Shown here piece by piece: positions 21,501 to 26,666 of a DNA stretch of 33,442 nt (position 1 is its first letter; each line of letters opens with the position of its first letter). The stretch is from a virus, in IMG/VR virus record IMGVR_UViG_3300025120_000262, positions 1 to 33,442 of that record; one strand, given 5' to 3'. Both the position numbers and the translations under genes were made by a program. A model generated the notes under the pieces. It was not told the DNA's origin and did no database searches. It worked only from the letters and a program-made list of their open reading frames with translations.

Positions 21501-23083
21501 CAAGTGGTAGTTTTGCAACTGCAATAACATTTGATAGCACATATGGTGCAACTGATTGGATTACGTTTGTGGCACTAGGTACAACTACACCAACACAGTA
21601 TTCATGGAGTACACCACTAGTACAATATATCATATACGATGGTTCTAGTTTACTTGATGCTCTTACAAATGAATTAGGTGGTACAAATCAAGCCAATATG
21701 GTTGTGACTCGAGAAGGGCAAAGACTTCGTCCACCAGAAGGTATCGAATACACAGGCGATGGTTCAAGCGCCGGTCCATATTATATAAGCACAACCGGTC
21801 TTAGCAATCAAGGATTGGTATCTGACAATGATATGCTAGTATATGTGGATAATGTAAAACAAACTCTTGCAGTTGATTATAATCTAAGTGCATGGGATGG
21901 ATCAAGCGATAGATATATTGAATTTACTGTAGGTAGTATGCCTCCTGCTAATAGTGATATAAAGATTTTCACAACCACTGAAGCTGATTATATCTTGCTT
22001 GGCGATCAACTAGACCTACGTGTTAGTGCGGCTGCTAATGCACAGTTTGGAGTGTACACTTACAATGATACTGCTCAACAAAACATACTTACAAAAGTAT
22101 TTGTTGGACCAACAACCGAAGGTGTTACAACTGGCGACGCTTTTGACGAGGTGCCTTTTGACAGTGCAGAGTTTGATAAAACAATTGGAACAACTATACA
22201 AACTAATAACTTTGCACTTGGTAGACTAGTAACAAGTCCTGAAAGACTCGTGGTTACACTTAATGGTTTCTATATTGAACAAACTGAATACAGTTTATCT
22301 ACTGACGCAAATGATAAAACAACTTTAATCTTGGATAGAAGTATTTTAAACGCCGCTGATGTGTTAGCCGTAACAATGACAACGAATACAGTTGTACCTA
22401 ACAGTTTGAATTTTAGAATTTTCCAGGACATGCTAGGAAATCAAAAGTTGTTGAGAATGAACACTAAAAATACAACACAACTTACACAAGATTTAACTGC
22501 TAGTGCAGATGTTATATATTTCCAAAATGTAAGCAAACTTAGTGAACCAAATCTAGGATCAAATATATTTGGTCAGGTAATGATTGGTGCAGAAAGAATT
22601 ACATATAGAACAAGAGATACAGGCAACAACACAATTAGTGGATTGCGTAGAGGAGTAGCTGGCACAAGTGCAATGGCTCACAGTACAGGCACTATTGCAA
22701 GTGATATTGGTCCCGGAGAACAATTGCCTAGTGCATATCAACAGAGCACCACGACAGACAAAACAAATGTTGGTGATGGTACAACCACTAGATTTACAAC
22801 AAGCATAACAGTACCAACTGGTTTAGACAGTACAGAACTTGCGGAATCAATTACAGTAACAGTTGCAGGAGCAGTGTTAGTTCCAGAAACTGATTACACA
22901 GTAACAGGCGTAGATACAACATCTACAGAAATAACATTAACTGTTGCTCCAGATCCTAATGTAGAAGTTTGGTTTAGCCAGGTAACTGCAAAGGTAATGT
23001 ACGCACAAGGTACTAATACTGCAAGTAATGGAATTGCACTGCAAGATCAGACCACTGCAGCAGTATTATTCCTTAAGAGTTAA
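9509..23083 (+). CDS. Giant mosaic tail/baseplate structural protein (4524 aa)
   Basis: A single uninterrupted frame of 4524 codons. The N-terminus (SEDFLPEIFQTAANKQLLRS, then a TEGYIGRKIGPG motif, and DLDKY-type text ending YYWVPEGP) matches the pattern of very large virion proteins encoded just after gp6 in T4-like marine phages; position corresponds to T4 gp7. In order: a cupredoxin-like segment (about 180-250), acidic PFD-x-x-x-FD motifs, a chitin-binding-like module (about 1795-1835), FG-GAP repeats (about 2210-2900), a conserved block with SEQPAPDWLFKTSLIDV and VSEYINEVKPYHVQVREF (about 3455-3515), paired GSGY repeats (about 3590-3650), a second chitin-binding-like module (about 3675), and several strand-rich 'YTGDGS...V-x-VNG' modules to the end. 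It likely forms outer wedge, pin or adsorption structure. GGAG at 9494-9497 supports the start. The family is clear; the exact T4 equivalent is not. Confidence 0.8.
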   Translation: MAKRIRSEDFLPEIFQTAANKQLLRSTLDQLTQNPKLKPTEGYIGRKIGPGVTASDSYVLEPTANRTDYQLEPGVVQLRPNTNTVSNAITYPGIIDSLELQGADVTRDDRLFDSEHYSFDPFVDFDKYVNFSQYYWVPEGPNSVDVFGNAIPIRDTFDVAYTQDGYTFSGEPGALPTLTFVRQGEYTFDVNASGHPFFIQSVPGTSGVLPQQPNQSSRDVLGVTNNGDDVGTVVFTVPNKTDQNFYFTLADIGSTDLVEDTLQFNQINNVFVDVFLEEHGGIDGITDLQNRTLIITTDTDTGWEVLTPFDDTLFDQDNPGIPNAAFDNSVAIATNPERYVQWRINFNYADPLRPFMELTKVQDVANLSKTNIEYGTEYAGVTMYKDAEGDFVRQPLLTANLDILYYQDGNAEGNFGVIRLVEQANSSDLLIEDIIGKTVYTSPNGVVFTNGLKVQFIGSVVPTSYENKEYYIEGVGTSIELLPVTDFITPETYTISTTVPFDSTAFDEGNFDSTNNAPTVQDYMIINRASIDQNAWSRGNRWFHIGVLEATAIYNNIALVINNDNRAKRPILEFRKSLKLFNYGTLATPAVDIIDFTETDAFSNINGTIGYSVDGYDFVAGSRVIFANDLDAEVRNKIYTVSFVDFGDSSVDVIDLQPASLTTPDIPTNTNVIVTSGITLQGKSYWFNGTTWISGQQKTGVNQAPLFDIFDSSGYSFSDTTVYPSTTFAGTKLFSYAVGTGTTDSIIDQPLKYLTIANVGDIVFDNNLYVDTFVYVNGTVSVTKNIDTGTVRQYNTISTFDKLLGWQTSFETNTQRQSFNFDYNGTPLVLDIEVLSDTSKIPVKVFVEGQFVLPNTYTYATNSDNVTVITFNPNVLGQPDTVPVTGAIVEAQVLSNSPSSIAFYTIPSNLESNAMNENSKDFTLGTVRTHYESICQNLENFTGKIHGNNNVRDLGNVVPYGDLILQQSAPVTMMTNFINGRDYEFFRAIEFNSSEYNKTKNKILDYVANNDWSGKTTAQILDATLLGINAGKTESSPFYWTDAIPSGNTFETTTYTITPITTYVFDTLNSYDLTSANYKGILVYYTPKSTGIQTILVGDGHEYTVATDGPRITINSTEITLSIGDIITINEYATTYGSYVPATPSMMGLYSIYRPQEFLDNTYVTPTNVIQGHDGSLTVAFENGDFRNNVLLEFEKRIFNNIKINEVERYDPPLQAVDVIPGQFRTTDYTLTEVNNILNVSFLAWVGENRVPYKNQTYIKDDAFTWNYSQSENRLSDVPLLGFWRGIYFDLYDTDSPHTRPWEMVGLSVKPTWWQTTYGPAPYTSGNTVLWNDMAQGIVAYPTGNVIRTQYIRPELLQCIPTDSQGNLVPPIDSIVGSYDVDSFEKSWVAGDMGPTEDAWRRSSYYPFAIQRLLALTKPAQYFSLFADRDLWKYNTEFNQYLYNNRFRIDPSVISVYGNGTSKNSYINFIVDYNRITGLDSTTALTATLANMDIRLCYRMAAFSDQGYLKIFSEKSSPNSLNSSLLLPDESYQLFLYQNPSFAEVQYSSVTVQRTSGGWSVSGYSTVKPYFEILQSTIAGTFSTITVNGNTVRIAESFTKNVIQVPYGYVFATANAVVDFLVSYGQLLTQQGLTFDTTENQVILDWTQMAKEFLYWVGQDWIVGSIINLNPAANVLKLEKPNSVVESLANENINDVMLNQNFGPLLGKDYAVERLGNELKLIGVNNQTFSLLSARFTSYEHIIVFDNVSIFNDLIYQPITGARQNRLLLNGNTVFDWNGTLDAQGFILNQDNIEEWVANTSYTKGQIVLYKNAYWSATRLLSPSETFVFADWIKSDYAQIQTGLLPNLATKADSLRENYDIHTANLEKDSTLLGLGLIGFRPRQYMQNLNLDDISQAGLYSQFLGTKGTITAAENFTSANLGKEEAEYEIFENWAIQRGIYGANANRSYFELRTDESKLLSNPSTIAVIDPQEVSTANQTVLVEDIWKQSYNITNKNILPTVTTIPEDVSLPSAGYVNYDDVDIKVFDYNDLTNILANLDTISLGTNIWVAKANSYDWNIFRTNLVPASVISVIDNLNETSTITFDVNHGLSVNDRIIIKYFSAAVDGAYIVGTVPGLKTITLTLSLAGETVSVTGDGRAFILESVRVAQASDVANLSFANNIVPGNQAWVDNNGNDKWTVLQKINPFSTPTDLEATTPVINDLYGTTVSQGLRNQGLLIGAPGHNSSKGGLYALGKDTSGSYIQVALIAPTTTGFVGFGTSLSVGKSDWAVAGAPASDTNKGYALAVNRNSTDGTYTQQQLFNTGTNDADKFGTSVAISADERWMYIGAPADNKVYAYSKVEVQSQKLEYTGDGSTTAFVIEPTIVVNASDATATTQIGVTVNNIPQTGGGVDWTLSTVSGVQRITFNTALNQGDELRIIRLQSATYFPSVSTTDFSFSTLFTASDIYSFSVYHDNILLRPFFDYTIVGTDVVLGSGVTGTVLISANTHWDFVNTFTAAGLDATDQFGYDISTTTDGRQVIIGTPDATIGTNTLAGESYIIDRSVERFQVTTASTTTQNFTVTETPTAPIAVTLNGTFLNPTGNANDAQFSVAGSVVTIGTTANPVTLQIGDIIEVETNIFKTIQQFNSTLNGASYYFGQTVDICSTNCSAYIAMPNDSVVVPEGGSVERWINQNRLFGTITGTVANPVLTATDSIRINNYYVTLTGTTVASLVTDITTANLPNITAQSVDGALQITLENVIAGEQFIKLQVAPGEGTAFADLGLTPWVYAQTITAPIAQVYGHFGTSLKIDDSATTLVVGAPDATASLPTTFDTDTTYFDSRSTTVIDPLDQSGVAYTYNYLSSANSSATNPGKFVFGQQIYDTTMTSLDKFGSAVDYYDGILLVGAPNDDLNDSSGDFGRVTQLTNTNKESAWKPIYTQQPIVNASLLNSVFTYNKGTNEVTTYLDFIDPLQGKILGAAQANIDYTGGIDPAAYNTGTVNNYGSQWTTTHLGEMWWDLSTVRFIDYHQDTIEYKARRWGQLFDGSSVDIYQWTKNTVAPADYTGEGEVYTTESYVITSELDSAGTFITYYYYWVKGLLAVSPNKTLSSVGIAQYISNPRSSGISYTAAISPSTISLYNCRNLFSAKDTILHVEFDKIENNDNVHSEYDLITVGNAKSFLGGNLYRKFLDSYCGEDTLGNLVPDATLSVADKYGVSFRPRQSFFINRFLALENYMDRANRIMKLYPISDSKSFKLLNSEEPEPTSASGEWDKRLLTYAELTYQDLRQVAVGYKYLIASDSTQEGLWTIYTVQAEQTLLLSRVQNYDTKLYWSYVDWNGTNADFTTYSSANASTYDVKVYSDLLALTDVADGVWATVEANSFGKKEVYQYSTTTSEWTRVFLEDGTVAIDTTVWNYADGNFGFDVEVFDAQRFSQAPNIETRQILKALNEEIFTTDLQKFRNELLILTFEFIMSEQPAPDWLFKTSLIDVNHKIRDLIEYPIYRRDNQDFVSEYINEVKPYHVQVREFNLRYEGEDTYNGSITDFDLPAYYDSLRGQFVSPILDDSENPKSLSAVPSTSAVWQTFPWSQWYDNYKLVVKSVTVLTSGSGYTVAPQVIVTGDATTQATMSATVNTAGEVIRINLVTAGSGYITTPTLTISGGNGTGATAIAVLEPQQVRDFTTTIAYDRITYTSQVVDWTANTAYTANQLVRFPVPTVGVINASLPQVYNVTTNFTSGTAFDPDNYTVVDPATLDGADRTIGLYTPEANEPGRELAQVMSGIDYPGVQVEGPNFNQNTGFDVGNFDINPYDNIDIGPEGLPTYDPGILDVIYESQFSDTYLGTRSTDINIEGGGFIDTYSSHAPEELIPGSEFDTLDLKVYTRPGSDWNADGHGFDIATINVVYNGAGTTLDFTSAMLHPFGIQVIDITTGIVTPPSAYTIDWVNKVVTLGATMPSSVGNSIAVKVYGIGGGSQIYKESIVGTDVVSNVASIPVVFSQIHEMVIFVNGAVITDYTFAASGSFATAITFDSTYGATDWITFVALGTTTPTQYSWSTPLVQYIIYDGSSLLDALTNELGGTNQANMVVTREGQRLRPPEGIEYTGDGSSAGPYYISTTGLSNQGLVSDNDMLVYVDNVKQTLAVDYNLSAWDGSSDRYIEFTVGSMPPANSDIKIFTTTEADYILLGDQLDLRVSAAANAQFGVYTYNDTAQQNILTKVFVGPTTEGVTTGDAFDEVPFDSAEFDKTIGTTIQTNNFALGRLVTSPERLVVTLNGFYIEQTEYSLSTDANDKTTLILDRSILNAADVLAVTMTTNTVVPNSLNFRIFQDMLGNQKLLRMNTKNTTQLTQDLTASADVIYFQNVSKLSEPNLGSNIFGQVMIGAERITYRTRDTGNNTISGLRRGVAGTSAMAHSTGTIASDIGPGEQLPSAYQQSTTTDKTNVGDGTTTRFTTSITVPTGLDSTELAESITVTVAGAVLVPETDYTVTGVDTTSTEITLTVAPDPNVEVWFSQVTAKVMYAQGTNTASNGIALQDQTTAAVLFLKS
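16140..18200 (+). repeat. FG-GAP-like repeats inside the giant protein
   Basis: Translated repeats, not DNA repeats. Six GAP-type cores are visible at protein positions about 2210-2900: LLIGAPGHNSSKGG, WAVAGAPASDTNKG, DKFGTSVAIS with WMYIGAPADNK, DQFGYDIS with VIIGTPDATIG, HFGTSLKIDDS with LVVGAPDATAS, and DKFGSAVDYYDG with LLVGAPNDD. This is the FG...GAP pattern of integrin-alpha-type beta-propeller blades. Two strand-rich modules separate the third, fourth and fifth cores, so the blades are not strictly contiguous. Confidence 0.7.
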
Positions 23084-23102
23084 AACCCAGGTTAAGTAGT
23101 AA

Positions 23103-23110
23103 GGTAAATA
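23103..23110 (+). promoter_or_regulatory. GGTAAATA, weak late-promoter-like element
   Basis: Two mismatches from the T4 late octamer. It is followed by CAGT and then the ATG, the same arrangement as before gp25. AAGG at 23101-23104 overlaps it and could instead act as a distant ribosome-binding site. Confidence 0.3.
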
Positions 23111-23114
23111 CAGT

Positions 23115-23774
23115 ATGGAACAAGAAACAAACAATGAGGCCATAGTGGATCAAGAAGACGAAAAACGTCCAAATGAAGCAGGACAACTTGCTATAAGCGG
23201 GCATATCAAAATCTTTGACCCTAACAGCGGCGAAGTTATTGTTGACAAAAGAAATGCCATTCACTATGAAAATATTAGTGAAGCATTGGCAAACAGTTTG
23301 GCCAACAAAACAGTTGGACAAATTTACAGTATGGCTTTTGGCAATGGCGGTAGTAGTGTTGACCCAACTGGTGTTATCACATACTTGCCACCTAACACAA
23401 CAGGACAAAACGCTAACCTGTATAATCCAACCTACTCAAAGGTAGTAGATGATAACAGTGCAAGTAACACTGATGCTAGTAGTAATAATTTAACTGTCAC
23501 ACATACCACTGGTAAGGTGTATACAGATATACTAGTCAGTTGTTTGTTAGACTATGGTGAACCATCAGGGCAACAGGCCTTTGATAACTCAACAGATTTT
23601 AACGGCGACTACGTATTTGACGAACTAGGATTAAAGACTTGGAACGGAAGTGCAACAGACCTTAGATTGATAACACATGTTATCTTTCATCCTGTTCAAA
23701 AATCACTGAATAGACAAATACAAATTGACTACACAGTGCGAATACAAACATTAACTAATCTTAGTGCAACATAA
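23115..23774 (+). CDS. Conserved tail/baseplate structural protein
   Basis: A 219-residue protein with an acidic, Asn/Glu-rich first 20 residues followed by a conserved-looking body: GHIKIFDPNSGEVIVDKRNA, then HYENISEALANSLANK, then a MAFGNGGSSVDPTG loop, and near the C-terminus SCLLDYGEPSGQQAFDN and HVIFHPVQKSLNRQIQIDYT. I recognise this pattern as a small structural protein encoded near fibre genes in T4-like marine phages, but I cannot name a T4 equivalent (the gp8-gp10 region is where it would fall). No signal peptide or membrane segment is seen. It sits 31 bases after the giant gene and 28 bases before the fibre-like gene, in the same late block. Structural assignment is by pattern and context. 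Confidence 0.6.
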   Translation: MEQETNNEAIVDQEDEKRPNEAGQLAISGHIKIFDPNSGEVIVDKRNAIHYENISEALANSLANKTVGQIYSMAFGNGGSSVDPTGVITYLPPNTTGQNANLYNPTYSKVVDDNSASNTDASSNNLTVTHTTGKVYTDILVSCLLDYGEPSGQQAFDNSTDFNGDYVFDELGLKTWNGSATDLRLITHVIFHPVQKSLNRQIQIDYTVRIQTLTNLSAT

Positions 23775-23777
23775 ATA
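23770..23777 (+). promoter_or_regulatory. CATAAATA, probable late promoter
   Basis: One mismatch from the late octamer, and it contains the TAA stop of the preceding gene. The predicted start near 23783 leaves a 20-base leader with GGAG at 23790-23793, 9 bases before the next ATG, a normal arrangement for an expressed late gene. Confidence 0.6.
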
Positions 23778-23802
23778 CACTTAGAAAACGGAGTAAAACA
23801 AG

Positions 23803-25194
23803 ATGTCATATACCATTAACCTAACAGATGGTACAATATTTGCAGTAGTTGCGGATGGTACTATTAACACAGATTCGAGCCAAACGCTAGTCGGAAAAAA
23901 CTACGCTGGATACGGTGAGTTCATAAATGAAAACTATGTACGGTTGCTAGAAAATGCATCCAATACATCAGCGCCAGGAGCACCTTTAACAGGACAACTT
24001 TGGTGGGATAAAACAAACAACGTAATGAAAGTTTACAATGGTACAGTTTTTAAAGTTATATCGGCAGCAACTGCATCAGCATCTCAGCCATCTTCAAATG
24101 TAACAGGTGATTTATGGTTTGACACTACAAACGATCAGTTAAAAGCATATAATGGAAGTTCATTTATAACCATTGGTCCTGCATCAACAAGCGGTGAAGG
24201 AACATCAGGTGCTATTGTTACAACAATCACAGATAGTGCACCAGGTAGTGATCATGTTATTGTACAGATGTATGTTAACAATGTTATTGTTTCAATATTT
24301 TCAAAAGATGCAACGTTTACTCCAGCAGCATCTATATCAGGATTTGCAACAATTGGTCCAGGTTTGAACATGAGTACAACAGTAGCAAACGCAGTATTCA
24401 ACGGAACCGCAACAAACGCTGATACATTAGACACATTAAATTCGACATCTTTTATGAGATCTGATGCAGCCACAAGCAACAATACAAGTATTAGTATTAC
24501 AAGTGATACTGGATTGTATGTTGGCGGAGACAGTGATGCAAGAATATTTGTTAGTGGAACAGATGTATACCATAACAATCAAACACAAGACGGTGATATA
24601 ATTTTTCAAGTCAACGATGGTGGTGTTACAACAACTGCTCTAACACTTGACGGTGCAACTGCTGACGCAGCCATTGCTAAAACACTTACAATTAATTCAG
24701 GCGACGCGGCCACTGCTTTATTAAATGGTGGTACAGCCGGCGTTGGAAATATTGGTACTGCTAGTTTTCCATTCAACATAGTTCATGCTAGAGCAACATC
24801 AGCAGAATATGCTGATATGGCTGAGCGTTTTCATGCAGATGCAGAATATGCCGCAGGAACAATTGTGGAACTAGGCGGTGTAAACGAAGTCACACTTTGC
24901 GTTGAAGAATTAAGTGAAAAAGTATTTGGTGTTGTGTCAACAAAGGCAGCCTACTTAATGAACGGCAGTGCTGGAACAAACGAAACACATCCACCAATTG
25001 CAATGACAGGAAGAGTTCCTGTTAACGTAATGGGATTTGTAACAAAAGGTGATAGACTAGTGAGTGCTGGAAATGGCGTAGCAAGGTCAGCAAACTTGGA
25101 TGAGCTAACAAGTTTTAATGTAATTGGCCGTGCTCTAGAAAGCAAAACAGACGAAGGTCTTGGCAGTATAGAAGCGATTGTTAAGATAGCATAG
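23803..25194 (+). CDS. Tail fibre-like protein with C-terminal autoprocessing/chaperone-like domain
   Basis: A 463-residue protein. The N-terminal 60 residues (MSYTINLTDGTIFAVVADGT, GKNYAGYGEFINENYVRLLE) match a conserved head of fibre proteins in T4-like marine phages. Two copies of a G-x-LW(W/F)D-x-TN-x-x-x-K-x-YNG motif follow (residues about 65-130), then a Ser/Thr/Asn-rich strand-repeat shaft. The C-terminus from about residue 330 (RATSAEYADMAERFHADAEY, VFGVVSTKAAYLMNG, GRVPVNVMGFVTKGDRLVSA) resembles Peptidase_G2-like or similar C-terminal domains that help fibre folding or maturation. It likely acts in adsorption. The start has GGAG 9 bases upstream. Fibre assignment is good; autoproteolysis is only a possibility because no catalytic residue could be identified by eye. 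Confidence 0.7.
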   Translation: MSYTINLTDGTIFAVVADGTINTDSSQTLVGKNYAGYGEFINENYVRLLENASNTSAPGAPLTGQLWWDKTNNVMKVYNGTVFKVISAATASASQPSSNVTGDLWFDTTNDQLKAYNGSSFITIGPASTSGEGTSGAIVTTITDSAPGSDHVIVQMYVNNVIVSIFSKDATFTPAASISGFATIGPGLNMSTTVANAVFNGTATNADTLDTLNSTSFMRSDAATSNNTSISITSDTGLYVGGDSDARIFVSGTDVYHNNQTQDGDIIFQVNDGGVTTTALTLDGATADAAIAKTLTINSGDAATALLNGGTAGVGNIGTASFPFNIVHARATSAEYADMAERFHADAEYAAGTIVELGGVNEVTLCVEELSEKVFGVVSTKAAYLMNGSAGTNETHPPIAMTGRVPVNVMGFVTKGDRLVSAGNGVARSANLDELTSFNVIGRALESKTDEGLGSIEAIVKIA

Positions 25195-25198
25195 TTAC

Positions 25199-25206
25199 TA
25201 TAAATA
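25199..25206 (+). promoter_or_regulatory. TATAAATA, strong late promoter candidate
   Basis: An exact T4 late octamer just after the preceding stop codon. The transcript would start near 25212, giving an unusually long leader of about 120 bases before the ATG at 25335. That leader contains the fold described at 25227-25300. Confidence 0.7.
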
Positions 25207-25226
25207 CAAGCAGACACAAAAACCCA

Positions 25227-25300
25227 GCTATGGTGGAATCAACGACGTGGTGAAAACTAAGGTATAAACTGACTCGCAAGAGGACGCCGTAAACTATAGC
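25227..25300 (+). ncRNA. Candidate structured 5' leader RNA
   Basis: Hand folding shows three nested helices. P1 is 8 bp (25227-25234 with 25293-25300: GCUAUGGU/ACUAUAGC, one G-U). P2 is 7 positions with one A-C mismatch (25242-25248 with 25284-25290: ACGACGU/ACGCCGU). P3 is a 3-bp CUC/GAG stem capped by a GCAA (GNRA) tetraloop at 25273-25282. The P2-P3 internal strand is purine-rich. I do not recognise a known riboswitch, ribozyme or tRNA. It lies in the long leader of a tail gene, downstream of a late promoter; a translation-control or RNA-stability role is inference. Confidence 0.4.
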
Positions 25301-25334
25301 GTAGAAATACTAATACAAAGGAAAAGATAAAGAA

Positions 25335-26294
25335 ATGACATACTCATCAGGCAACACCATTGTAGACGACGACTACAATATTTTCGCTACAGGTAACGCC
25401 GCAGGTACAGGCGATCAATCAGTAGCCAATATTAACTCCATAATTGGACAAGGAAGTAACGAATTTGGATACGGGCAAGGAACTGAGATAACAGCAGTGG
25501 CTGCTGGCGCAGTTGTACAAGCAACAGACTGGGCTACCTTGTTAACAAGAAATACCACACTTGCAAACCACCAAGGAACAACAATTACATCAATTACAAA
25601 TCCATCAACTGGTGATACGATTGCAGCATATGCGGCATTGAGTGCAAATGTCACTGCAACATTTAACGGAAAATTAAATGCTGCAGGTTCAGGATCAGAT
25701 ATCACACGTACTACTTCAACAACAACTAGTTGGAATACAAGTGCAGTACTGACACAAACAGTTACCTTTCCAAGTAGAGCTCAATTGAGATACTTTTTTA
25801 ACGCAGGCGGAATGATTCGTTGTAGTTGGTCAAGGTCAGGTGGTACAACAAGTGATCAAAACACTTCATGGACTAACACACTTACTGCTGCTGGAACAAT
25901 CGCTCTCACAAGTGATGGAGCATCAAAAACTATTGCAGGTACATCCTACACAGGAATAACAAAAATTGGTGGATCAGGTACAAACCAAATATTATTAACA
26001 ACAAATGGAATATATGATATATCTTCTACACCAACAATACAATTTAAACAAATTCCACCTACAGGATATGGCGATAACGAAATTGAATATTATATGAGTA
26101 TTCCAAACGATGGAACAGTGCTTACAATAAAAACAGACTTGTCAGATGATTATACTCCACCAGATCCTGGATCACCAGATTTAGTTGATGGTACACTAAC
26201 GCAGACTTTAGTAGTACGACCACCAAGTACAACTTATTTGTCAGATTCATGGGGAACTCCAGTAATAAGTTCTAACAGTTGGGTACAGTCATAA
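25335..26294 (+). CDS. Putative tail fibre or tail-associated structural protein
   Basis: A 319-residue protein, rich in Thr, Ser, Asn and Gly, with few charged residues and no signal peptide. The N-terminus (YSSGNTIVDDDYNIFATGNA) is followed by an Ala/Thr-rich stretch with coiled-coil-like spacing. The core FPSRAQLRYFFNAGGMIRCS with the neighbouring SRSGGTTSDQNTSW resembles a motif common in myovirus fibre or adhesin-type proteins (R-x-FFNAGG-x-I-x-x-S). A Pro-rich DDYTPPDPGSPDLVDG linker precedes the C-terminal strand segment. It is the last gene before an intrinsic terminator and has its own late promoter and folded leader, so it may be expressed at a separate level from its neighbours. 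AAGGA at 25318-25322 lies about 12 bases before the ATG. Receptor binding is plausible but not shown. Confidence 0.6.
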   Translation: MTYSSGNTIVDDDYNIFATGNAAGTGDQSVANINSIIGQGSNEFGYGQGTEITAVAAGAVVQATDWATLLTRNTTLANHQGTTITSITNPSTGDTIAAYAALSANVTATFNGKLNAAGSGSDITRTTSTTTSWNTSAVLTQTVTFPSRAQLRYFFNAGGMIRCSWSRSGGTTSDQNTSWTNTLTAAGTIALTSDGASKTIAGTSYTGITKIGGSGTNQILLTTNGIYDISSTPTIQFKQIPPTGYGDNEIEYYMSIPNDGTVLTIKTDLSDDYTPPDPGSPDLVDGTLTQTLVVRPPSTTYLSDSWGTPVISSNSWVQS

Positions 26295-26315
26295 TAATTG
26301 GCTAACAAATACTAT

Positions 26316-26347
26316 AAACCCTAGTTTTTATTAACTAGGGTTTTTTT
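26316..26347 (+). terminator. Intrinsic terminator after the tail block
   Basis: An 11-bp perfect stem (AAACCCTAGTT with AACTAGGGTTT, 26316-26326 and 26333-26343) with a 6-base loop, its 3' arm running into T at 26341-26347. It ends 16 bases before the next ATG and separates virion genes from the modification-type cassette. Confidence 0.88.
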
Positions 26348-26363
26348 GTGACTAAGTAAAAAT

Positions 26364-26666
26364 ATGAACACAGAAAACCTCATTAAAAAAATAAGAACTA
26401 GATTTGATCACCAACAGGCAAGAATTGTACTGCGTGAAACATATCAAGCCAAAATGCTTTTTGCACACAATGGCGGTATGTGGCGAGCTTCTCCAGAATT
26501 AATAATGTTGTGCAGTGCATGCTCAGGAGAAGTGGTATTAGAAGATCACTACAATACTCCAGTCAGTGTAGACATTGACGAACTCAAACAACTAGCAATG
26601 CAACTTTGGCAAGAACAAATGAACGCTTGGCAATCAGAATACAACGAAATTTCCAAAAACAGATGA
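26364..26666 (+). CDS. Small conserved-looking phage protein of unknown function
   Basis: A 100-residue protein I cannot assign. It has a basic N-terminus (KKIRTRFDHQQARIVLRE), a YQAKMLFAHNGGMWRASPEL core and an acidic, helical C-terminal half with VVLEDHYNTPVSVDIDELKQ and a Trp/Glu/Gln-rich end. Small proteins of this pattern (AHNGG-x-(F/W), then VLED-x-YN-x-PV) seem to recur near tail genes in T4-like marine phages, from memory. There is no signal peptide, membrane segment or obvious DNA-binding motif. Its TGA overlaps the next ATG (ATGA), so the two are probably translated together. No clear Shine-Dalgarno sequence precedes it, and no good promoter lies in the short space after the terminator, so it may depend on read-through. 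Confidence 0.6.
   Translation: MNTENLIKKIRTRFDHQQARIVLRETYQAKMLFAHNGGMWRASPELIMLCSACSGEVVLEDHYNTPVSVDIDELKQLAMQLWQEQMNAWQSEYNEISKNR

Noticed and set aside
9509-23083. Tape measure protein
   Set aside because: It is strand-rich with FG-GAP and chitin-binding-like modules and lies after gp6; a tape measure is mostly helical and lies with tube genes.
25207-25334. tRNA or known ribozyme in the long leader
   Set aside because: There is no T-loop (GGTTCRA) or cloverleaf spacing, and I do not see hammerhead (CUGAUGA...GAAA) or twister cores.
26313-26318. TATAAA as a promoter for the cassette
   Set aside because: It overlaps the 5' arm of the terminator stem, and the upstream TTGGCT is only 9 bases away, too short for a normal sigma-70 spacer.
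26606-26662. Longer start for the first GT-A-like gene
   Set aside because: It would overlap the preceding gene by 61 bases, and the extra residues (basic and Gln-rich) are just the other-frame reading of that gene; the ATGA overlap at 26663 is the better start.
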